Part shown: piece after piece, positions 56,601 to 64,000 of the stretch
How positions within the stretch are numbered: the stretch's first letter is position 1
How the letters are laid out: every line of letters starts with the position of its first letter
Source: Platerodrilus igneus
Lineage: Eukaryota > Arthropoda > Insecta > Coleoptera > Lycidae
DNA: 64,000 nt
Direction: 5' to 3'
Assembly: GCA_036346225.1 (NCBI GenBank)
Contig: JARFIW010001108.1
Span: forward strand, 3,370,501 to 3,434,500
The notes under the pieces: model-generated
Databases searched by the model: none
What the model saw: the letters and a program-made list of their open reading frames with translations, nothing else
Told to the model about the DNA's origin: nothing
Position numbers and translations under genes: made by a program

Positions 56601-59600
56601 TAAGCCACGTAACAGGATATGTAGCCACCCCAGTGATGAAATCGGTTTCTATATTTTCTTCAACTAAGACTTCATCTACTTTACTTCTCAATAAACTTTG
56701 ACTCCTATTGACTTTCTATTGTATCACATTCAGAATGAATACCACTTTCAACGTTACAATCCTCAAACCACTTTTCCATTGTTTCTTCAAAGTCATCGTT
56801 AGTAACTGTTACTTATTTGAATGTTGTGGAATGTGATTCTATTATAAAATAGCTTATTAGTTCCTATAAAAATATTTTAACTTTATTTTTCTTTACTTAA
56901 GGGGTTAAATAGTTAGGGGTTTTTTTATATCCCCAAATATGACCAGTAACCTTTAAGGAAGGATTTCCTTAAAATGATGGAACGCAATTATCTTCCGACT
57001 ATGCTAGGGGTCTATTCCTTGGGCAGAGCTTATGAGGATTGGTCGTGGTTCTTTTTACAAAGCATTATTTTATTACTAGGGCTAGATTCTCGACAAAACA
57101 GGGGTTTAAACAGGGCGCCACCATGTCTGTAATTTTAAACATAGGGTTCCCTTAAGGGGGACTTGGGCGTCCTTAAGGAGGAATACCGTATTAACTGCTG
57201 ACGCAGGAGCTGTAAAGAAAATTTAATTAAACATACTAAAATGAGGACACAAAAAGTTTTCTCTTGCTACCTCATCTAAAAAACAACAAAGATTAATCAG
57301 GCTACAATAATATAAACATAGGTTTTGTTCTTTAAATACTGAAAAGGCTATTAATGCTCCTTATTAAATTGGGTTTACCACTTTACTCTATTTGGTCTTA
57401 TTCTTTGTCACCTTACTTCTGAACGTTTTTCTGTTTACACTTTATAAAACTTTAACTACTTCTCTATTAATTCATTATTTAAAAATTGTAAGTGAAATCA
57501 TGCGTAAATGAAATATCAATAAGAACTCTTTAAGTTCACATTATTTTATAAAATTTAATGACTGTAATTGCATCGAACTAATATTGTCAACAAAAATTTA
57601 CTAAGGTCCTTTTTAATATGCGAAATGGATTTGTCAAAATAGATATTTACAAAAATATTTTATGAAGCAGCCTGGTATTAAAAATCGCCAAATGTAGACA
57701 TGATACAAGAATAATTTCGCCTCTTACCTTGACTCTGCAGGTGTTCTTTACATGTTGTCTTCACAACATGTTAGGGCAGGTGTTTATACATACATTTTCA
57801 GAAAACAAGTGACGTCAAATCCACATGTTCCACCGAACACGAACAGCTGCGTGACCCTTGAACTGGACCATGCTAACTTCCATGCGTTTTGTTATACGCA
57901 CGAACTGGACCAACAAAATTCCAATACTTTCAAAAGCATCTTAATTTATAAACCATAAAAATTTCTGCCTACTTTGTAGAACGTTTCTTTTACATTCCAA
58001 CTTATCGCTTTTCCATAACATAACACAAAATCCAACTATCCATCGTATGGTTGAAGGACGTTCATTTGTAAAACCAGATAATACAAAACGACTTCTTAAA
58101 GTTGTTAATTATAATATAAACATCTAGTTGACGAATTCTACGAAGCGTTGAAAAACATATCTTATCGTACTTTCATTAAAGAATTGTTTTCTGTGTTATT
58201 TACACAAATGTCGAAAGAATTATTAAATGAGTTTATCTCAGTAATTATCGAAACGAAGTTATTTATTAGAAATCATTTAAAATCGACTTTTAAACGGAAC
58301 GTTAAAACAAAAATATTGAAGATTATTAAAAATAAAATTACGAAGAGTGTAATTATGAGAAGAAATTTATCAAACGAACATCTTCAATAAGTTAAATTAT
58401 CAAAAGAGCAAATTACCAAAAGATACGAGCGCATTGTTAAAATCACAAAGCCTAGTGTTTTAGCGCACTAGGGCTGTACTCCGCACAAAAAACTAGGCGC
58501 AAGTTACACGCCAGAACCCTTAGTGGTTCCATTATTTTCCCTACGAGAGCTCTGGCTAAAGTGAGCGCAAATGTGCTATGCAATAAGCAGGAAAGGTGTT
58601 TGGCCTTGATAATAGTTGTATTAACTTTCCGCGCCTGATGTTAGCAACCAAACTAACATTTCTGTATGGCGGTTAGCACATACAGTATCGATACTTGTTT
58701 GTTTTAAAAATGATTCGCATAATTTAATGACTTTACTTGAGTTATTAGAACTAAAATTCGTTGATATAGTGTAGCGGTCAAAAAAACTGTTACAATATTA
58801 TATAATAATAATTCACTAATAGCAGTAAAAAGATAAGTTATCATTATATTACAAACAAAGCTAAGGCACTGTAGTCAATTGCGTGCCTGCATAGAGGGCG
58901 TACTAGGTAACAAAAATTTACAAACGAAATATAATAATTCACTTTCCAAATAACAATGCATATTAATTAATTCACAGTTTACCAGGATAAAATGAAATAG
59001 TTATACAACTTGCACGACTACATTATTTCATGGTTACCAGCTGACTGACATTTATCTCACGCGCAAATACAGTAGAAATAAAGAGCTTAACTATAAAAAT
59101 CTACTGCATAGTTTAAATTGTAGAAAGTGATAAGGTCAAATTGATCAGGTAGTAGCAGTTACGAGTTAGCTGCAAATGTTTAACGATTCTAGCTTTGGGC
59201 GATACTTAACGTTAACTCGAGAAACGAATTTTTACTCATGGTCTCAAACAATTAAAGAATATGATGCAAGACTCTACAAGCGTCATATGCATGATTCACT
59301 TTCCATTCAGGGTCGGCTTGTGGTTAAATTACCTAAAGCCTTGGAATTCTTTGTAAATATTAAGTTTGTTGGCCTGGTTAAAGCAAGATATACGAGCATG
59401 AAATGTTTGCACATCACGTCTTTGGAATACGTAGGTAAAAAGAATTAGCTAGAAACACACAAATATTTGCATGTCAATTTAGTCTGTGACGTCAACCATT
59501 GAGCAACCATTACACCTTTTACTTAATCCTTTAAAGTCTGGTAAACACAATTAACACAGCAATCACAATCTTATTTGCAGATAATTGCACGAAATTAAAC

Positions 59601-60079
59601 ATACCTTATTTCGGTAGTTATATCTATAGTAAGTACTCTATGCATCAAAGGAGTAAAATTTATACCACAATAGATCTCGAAAACAAGTATGAATATATTC
59701 ACAGTAATACACAATGATTAATCAATTTCCTTGATACTCAAAATACGAGGTCTTATTTTTTATTTGTCTCTCCATTACCTGCAATTTATTTATGTATAAT
59801 GGACGTCATAATTACCAAAATTTTTTAAATATAAATGTGTCACTTCTTTTTTAGTGTTGCAATGCAAATCCTATTACAGTGAATAATTCTTCACTTGGAG
59901 ATAATTTTTTTCTTTACTTACAGATCATTACTCTGCTTGATTTTATTTCGTCTTCGGTGTTTTACTTTATCCACCTACTAGGCTCTTGGACACTCACGAG
60001 TCTTCAATTGTACTTCGTTTTCATTTTCTGAAGGACATGATTTTCTGTTAGGTGTACGAAACCCACACACACTATTTTA
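53671..60079. other. Long unassigned AT-rich stretch
   Basis: No gene is recognised. Open frames at 54754-55008, 55252-55515, 58148-58390 (basic, Lys/Ile-rich) and 59176-59448 lack family resemblance and good starts. A promoter-like block at 54636-54850 and a possible donor at 55012 are listed separately. A small hairpin, CCTAGTG...CACTAGG, occurs at about 58451-58473. Confidence 0.3.
54636..54850 (+). promoter_or_regulatory. Promoter-like block shared with 31.5-32.1 kb
   Basis: Contains a CCAAT box in GACCAATCAGAACGCG (CCAAT 54678-54682) and a TATATA box (54844-54849) in CTCTATATAGC. 54636-54720 matches the reverse complement of about 32040-32125, and 54826-54852 matches 31571-31600. A splice-donor-like AAG|GTAAGC follows at 55011/55012. 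It may be a 5' part of an unrecognised LTR or gene. Confidence 0.4.
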
Positions 60080-60545
60080 GTACAGGTTTACATGCCAACA
60101 ACTCAGTACGAAGATGAGGAAGAAAAGGTATACAAGGATATAAATAGTATAGTGAGAAAAGTACAGGGAGATGAGAATTTAATAGTTATGGGCGGTTTTA
60201 ATGCGTCAGTGGGAGAAGATAGTGAGGGAAAAATGGTAGGAAAATTTGGATATGGTAGACGAAATGATAGAGAAGAAAGATTAATTGAGTTTTGCCAGGA
60301 ACATAGATATAAGCATCCTATTCGAACAACGTGGTAGAAGAAGATATACCTGGAAAGCGCCAGGTGATAGGGATTGATACCAAATAGATTATAGTTTTAG
60401 TTAAACAAAGATTTAGAAACCAAGTTAAAAACTGTCGTAGTTAACTAAGGACTGACATAGTCTAAGCTAAAATACAAAAGGTTGAGAAAGGTTGAAAGAG
60501 GGGGATGAGACCTAAATAAGCTTAATCATAGTCAAGTAAAAGAGG

Positions 60546-61304
60546 AATATAAATAGGGGTGGGCGATACGGGATTTTGCGTATCGAATATCGATACATAT
60601 TCTATATCGATATGTATCGATATATCGAATATCGATATATATCGATACGTATCGATACGTATCGATACGTATCGATACGTATCGATACGTATCGATACGT
60701 ATCGATGCGTATCGATATGTATCGATGCGTATCGATGCGTATCGATACGTATCGATTCGTATCGATGCATATCGATACGTATAGATACGTAGCGGTACGT
60801 ATATATATATATATATATATATATATAGCGATTCGTATCGGAACGTTTAGATGTGTAGATTAAGTATACATATCGAGACGTAGCGATACCTGTCAGTACG
60901 AATCGATACGCATCTATAAATTTTCTACTCTTTCTTTGGGAATAAAATCACAAGATCGTTTTAAAATAATGTATTTACTGACAATTCGATCTTTCACTTA
61001 AAATTGTTTGTTATCAAAATAATTAAAGTTTCAAGTTTAATATTTGTGACATAAGTATGTATATAGGGGTGGGCGATACGGGATTTTGCGTATCGAATAT
61101 CGATACATATTCTATATCGAATATCGATACGTATCGATACGTATCGATACATATCGATACGTATCGATACATATCGATACGTATCGATACATATCGAGTA
61201 TCGATATATCGATATTTATTTTTTGCTGTATCGGGGGGGTCGATACGGGGGTCGTATCGATACGTATCGATATATCGATACGCCGACCCAGCCCTAAATA
61301 TAAA
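60546..61304. mobile_element. hAT-like non-autonomous element made of TATCGATA repeats
   Basis: The insert is 60554-61296, bounded by AATATAAA direct repeats (60546-60553 and 61297-61304), the 8-bp target duplication of hAT elements. Termini are TAGGGGTGGGCG and, inverted, TAGGGCTGGGTCG, resembling hAT ends. Inside are two arrays of palindromic TATCGATACG units (about 60583-60790 and 61095-61285); I count about 13 TATCGATA sites in each. An internal second start of the left end (TAGGGGTGGGCGATACGGGA at 61064) shows tandem duplication or nesting. There is no coding potential. Confidence 0.85.
60799..60828. repeat. (TA)n microsatellite inside the hAT-like element
   Basis: About 28 bp of TA following the first TATCGATA array. 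Confidence 0.85.
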
Positions 61305-62999
61305 CAAGTATTAGATAATAAAATCAAAGAGGTAGCTATAGAAGAGAACGGTGAAAATAGTTGGAAAGAAATAAAAAGGGTTGTACATGATACAGCAACA
61401 CAGACTATTGGTAAGAAAAAAATTTAATCGAGAAAACCCTGGGTAACAAGAGGATATTAGATTTAATAGAGAATAGAAGAAAGCTTAAACCTTTCAGAGA
61501 ATTAGATAGTGAAACTAAGCAAAAATATAATAGAGTTAGAAATAAGATAGTACATTAGTGTATAAATAGATGAGGAGAATTGTAAGGGAATACAAGATGA
61601 TTTGAGAGTAGGTAAGACAGACAGGGCCTACAGGACAGTTAAAAAGCTTTTAGGGGAAGATAGGAAAAAATATATTGGTATTAAAGATGAGAATAATGTA
61701 CTTCTAATAAATAAAGTTAAAGCTGCAGATAGATGGAAAATATATTTAGAAGATTTATATAAGGGAGACGATATGGATGAGTTGGGGAACGACCAAGAAG
61801 AGGATGTAGAAATAGGTTTCTCAATATTAAGAGAGGAATTTGATAAAGCTGTTAGGGATCTTAAACTAAATAAAGCGCGGATCGACGATATACCCACAGA
61901 ATTAATAAAATGTGCAAGTAAGAAAACTTTAGACAGATAATATGAACTAGTAAAAGTAATATATGACACAGGTGAGGTCTCAATAGATTTCGAAAAAATG
62001 TTATTATCCCAATCCCAAAAAAGTCATGAGCTGATAGGTGTGAGAATTTTAGTACGGTTAGTGTAACTTCCCACGCTTCCAAAATACTAACAATAATAAT
62101 TAAAAATAGAGTAGAAGCTTTGACTGAGAATTATTTAGAGGAGGACCAATATGATTTTCGTAAAGACAGAGGAACTAGAGAATCGATACTAATGTTAGGG
62201 TAATTATCAAAAAAAGATTACAAAAACTAAAAATACTCATTTCACGTTTGTAGATTTAGAAAAAGCATCTGATAGGGTTAAATGGATTGTTATGTTCAGG
62301 GTTTTGCGAAAAATAGGAATCTCCCATAGGGATAGAAAAATTATTTACATTCTATATAAAAATCAAAGCCTAGTAATTAGATTTGATGAAATAGAAAAGG
62401 AAGCTAAGATTAGAAATGGTGTTAGACAGGGCTGTATACTATCTACCTTGATTTTTAATGTTTATATTGTGGAAGCTTTAAACTTAGCTAGAGAGAGAAA
62501 AGCGATAAGTTTTAGTGTACAGGGACAGAAAATAGACATGTTACGTTTTGCAGATAATATAGCCATTATAGCAGAGTCTATAAAAGAGAGTTTTTAAATA
62601 TTTTACATGAGATACTACAGAGTAACTATAGTATGAGAATTAACTCAGGAAAGACAAAGATAATACCGAGTTAGAGGAGGTAGATGAATTTTGCTATTTA
62701 GGTAGTATAATTACAAAGTACGGAAGTAGCAGAAGGGATATAGTACCTACAATAGCTCAAGCTAAAAAAATGTTATTAAATAAGAAAAACTTACTAATAG
62801 CTAATAGTATTAGTTTAGATAATACAAAAAGTTTCTTAAAGTCATACGCATGGAGCGTTCTACTATACGGTAGTGAGACTTGGACAATTGAAGAGGTAGA
62901 TAAGAAAAAGATAGAAGCTTTTGAAACTTGGTGTTATAGGAAAATGTTAAAGATTATTTAAACAGATAGAGTAACAAATAAGGAAGTTTGTAGAAGGAT

Positions 63000-63180
63000 G
63001 GGTGAGGAACCCTGTATGTGAAAACAATTAAAGGTCAGAAGAGATAGTATGATTGTTAAGTTACCTCTATTTCGTTCATTGAAGTAGAAAAGTAAAATAT
63101 TGCAGTATCGTCTACGTCTAACATTCGCTCTACTAAAAGTTGATATTATTCCATTTATAGCTGTTGCAAAAACTGTTACA
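63000..63180. other. Short LINE-tail and junction sequence
   Basis: Reads like the very end of the forward LINE (RRMGEEP-like peptide near 62995-63010), then unassigned sequence up to the reverse-strand reverse transcriptase remnant. Confidence 0.3.
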
Positions 63181-63189
63181 CTTAAAGTT

Positions 63190-63960
63190 GATCCCGAGTT
63201 ATACCGTTATCAATTCGGGCAGACGTTAGGCTCCATAGGTATAATTATTGTATTACTCCTTATCTCCATATCATATCAAAAGCCTTTTACAAGTCGAAAA
63301 CTATTGCAACAGCGTGTTTTCAACGTGCAAAGGCATTTTGAAGATAATCTTCTAGCAGTACAAGCGAGTCCATAGACAAGCGGCGCTTTTAAAACCAACC
63401 TGGGCTTCCGCAAGTTATCTTTTTGTCTCAAGTTGCCATATTAGTCGAGAGTTAACTATATTTTCCAATATCTTTGAGATGCAGCTGGTAAATGAGATAG
63501 GTCTAAGATTGGAAGAATTTGTCATAGCTTTCAGTGTCTTTCGTATAGGTTGTTAAAGAGCTGTAGCAAAAAAACCTTGTGTTTATTGGGTAGTTCCTTG
63601 ATCATACAGTAGTGCATTTGGTCTGGTCTTGGACTACAATTTTTAGTTGTGTTTAGAGCATGCTCTAATTCCTCGTAGAAGGAAAGGAAAATTGTAGTTC
63701 AATGTTAGTTCTTCGAGGTGAAAGCCTAATTGTACATCAATGTTTTGCTTATTCTTAAGGAGGATTGGATCATAATTCGCTTCGCTGTTTACCTTGAGAT
63801 GGTGGATAGCAATTCAGCTTTTTCATAAGAATTTGTTATAATCTTATTTTCGGCTACTAAAGCGGATGGTAGCGAGATAGATCATTTTGGATTATTGGAT
63901 TGCTATTATTCTCCTCCATATTTCTGTTGATGGCGTATTAGTAATTATAGAAGATATGTA
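63190..63960 (-). pseudogene. Jockey-type LINE reverse transcriptase remnant
   Basis: On the reverse strand, in shifting frames, the order is that of a jockey-clade reverse transcriptase. A PGPDQMHYCMIKELPN-like fingers motif lies near 63610-63650, a leucine-rich helix (LLQLFNNLYERH) near 63550, a segment with isoleucine- and serine-rich SFTSCISKILENIVNSRL-like sequence near 63450-63500, and a downstream QxGF-like motif near 63390-63410. All frames are interrupted. It runs opposite to the LINE that ends at 62965 and extends towards the window's right edge. Confidence 0.65.
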
Positions 63961-64000
63961 TTATTTCCAGGAATGTCTTTTATTATAAATGATTGCCTGG

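Larger units (their letters stand above)
60080..62965 (+). pseudogene. Non-LTR retrotransposon (AP endonuclease plus reverse transcriptase), degenerate
   Basis: The endonuclease part (60092-60337) has VMGGFNASVGEDSEGK (the catalytic G-D-F-N motif reads G-G-F-N) and FGYGRRNDREERLIEF. Linker and fingers follow at 61300-61940 (NKARIDDIPTELIKC corresponds to the KAPG-DxIPxE region). Reverse transcriptase then has a FVDLEKASDRV-like motif near 62250, GVRQGCILSTLIFNVY (about 62420-62465) and RFADNIAI (catalytic FADD reads FADN, about 62540-62565). The C-terminal WSVLLYGSETWTIEEVD is at 62850-62905. Many shifts and lost catalytic residues make it inactive. A hAT-like element (60554-61296) splits it. 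Confidence 0.85.

Noticed and set aside
58148..58390. 80-codon Lys/Ile-rich frame as a gene
   Set aside because: Composition follows the local AT richness and nothing in it is recognisable.
60522..61427. Several open frames on both strands encoding repeated IDTYRYVS-type peptides
   Set aside because: They translate the palindromic TATCGATACG array; being open in many frames on both strands is a property of the repeat, not evidence of a protein.

Overview
The window looks like AT-rich arthropod (most likely insect) nuclear DNA made almost entirely of mobile elements. No intact conventional host gene is recognisable. Insect-type Maverick proteins, Tc1/mariner and Ty3/gypsy elements, non-LTR retrotransposons, tRNA-derived SINEs and short introns all fit an insect; the species cannot be named from sequence alone. 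Region 1 (1 to about 15.4 kb) is most of a Maverick/Polinton (adintovirus-like) integrated virus-like element, whose left end lies before base 1. In order it carries: protein-primed DNA polymerase B (+), an unknown gene (+), an unknown gene (-), retroviral-type integrase with chromodomain (-), a small fibre-like protein (-), a conserved Maverick protein of unknown function (-), packaging ATPase (-), a parvovirus-type phospholipase A2 with an attached small virion-protein part (+), adenain-like protease (+), penton-like capsid protein (+), a 34-codon frame (+), hexon-like major capsid protein (+), a secreted matrix metalloprotease (+) and two further reverse-strand genes. Replication, integration, packaging, maturation and capsid functions are all represented, but polymerase, ATPase, penton, hexon and metalloprotease are broken by frameshifts and the integrase has lost its catalytic glutamate, so the copy is a decaying fossil. 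Just beyond its last recognised gene is a small intact two-exon gene (14984-15335).

Region 2 (about 16 to 32 kb) is a field of about 2-kb LTR-like repeats (called family A here) in both orientations. They are embedded in (TA)n microsatellites, carry TATAWAA boxes, and most carry a CAG|GT splice-donor block; forward copies carry copy-specific tandem arrays. An array of tRNA-derived SINE units (22991-24058) and an inverted gag fragment interrupt them.

Region 3 (32.8-43.4 kb) is a dead Ty3/gypsy retrotransposon with two 1.7-kb LTRs, gag, zinc knuckles, protease, partial reverse transcriptase and an integrase C-terminus joined across a deletion. Its gag is interrupted by a (TA)n tract plus a family A copy, and its 3' part contains a mariner deletion derivative with long inverted ends. 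Region 4 (44.1-53.7 kb) holds a Tc1 element split by a SINE with a 15-bp target duplication, remnants of a reverse-strand LINE and a reverse-strand gypsy gag, two reverse family A copies and a 330-bp foldback with a tRNA-like loop. Region 5 (53.7-64 kb) is mostly unassigned AT-rich DNA followed by a degenerate LINE, split by a hAT-like insertion with an 8-bp target duplication and built of TATCGATA repeats, and finally a jockey-type reverse transcriptase remnant on the reverse strand.
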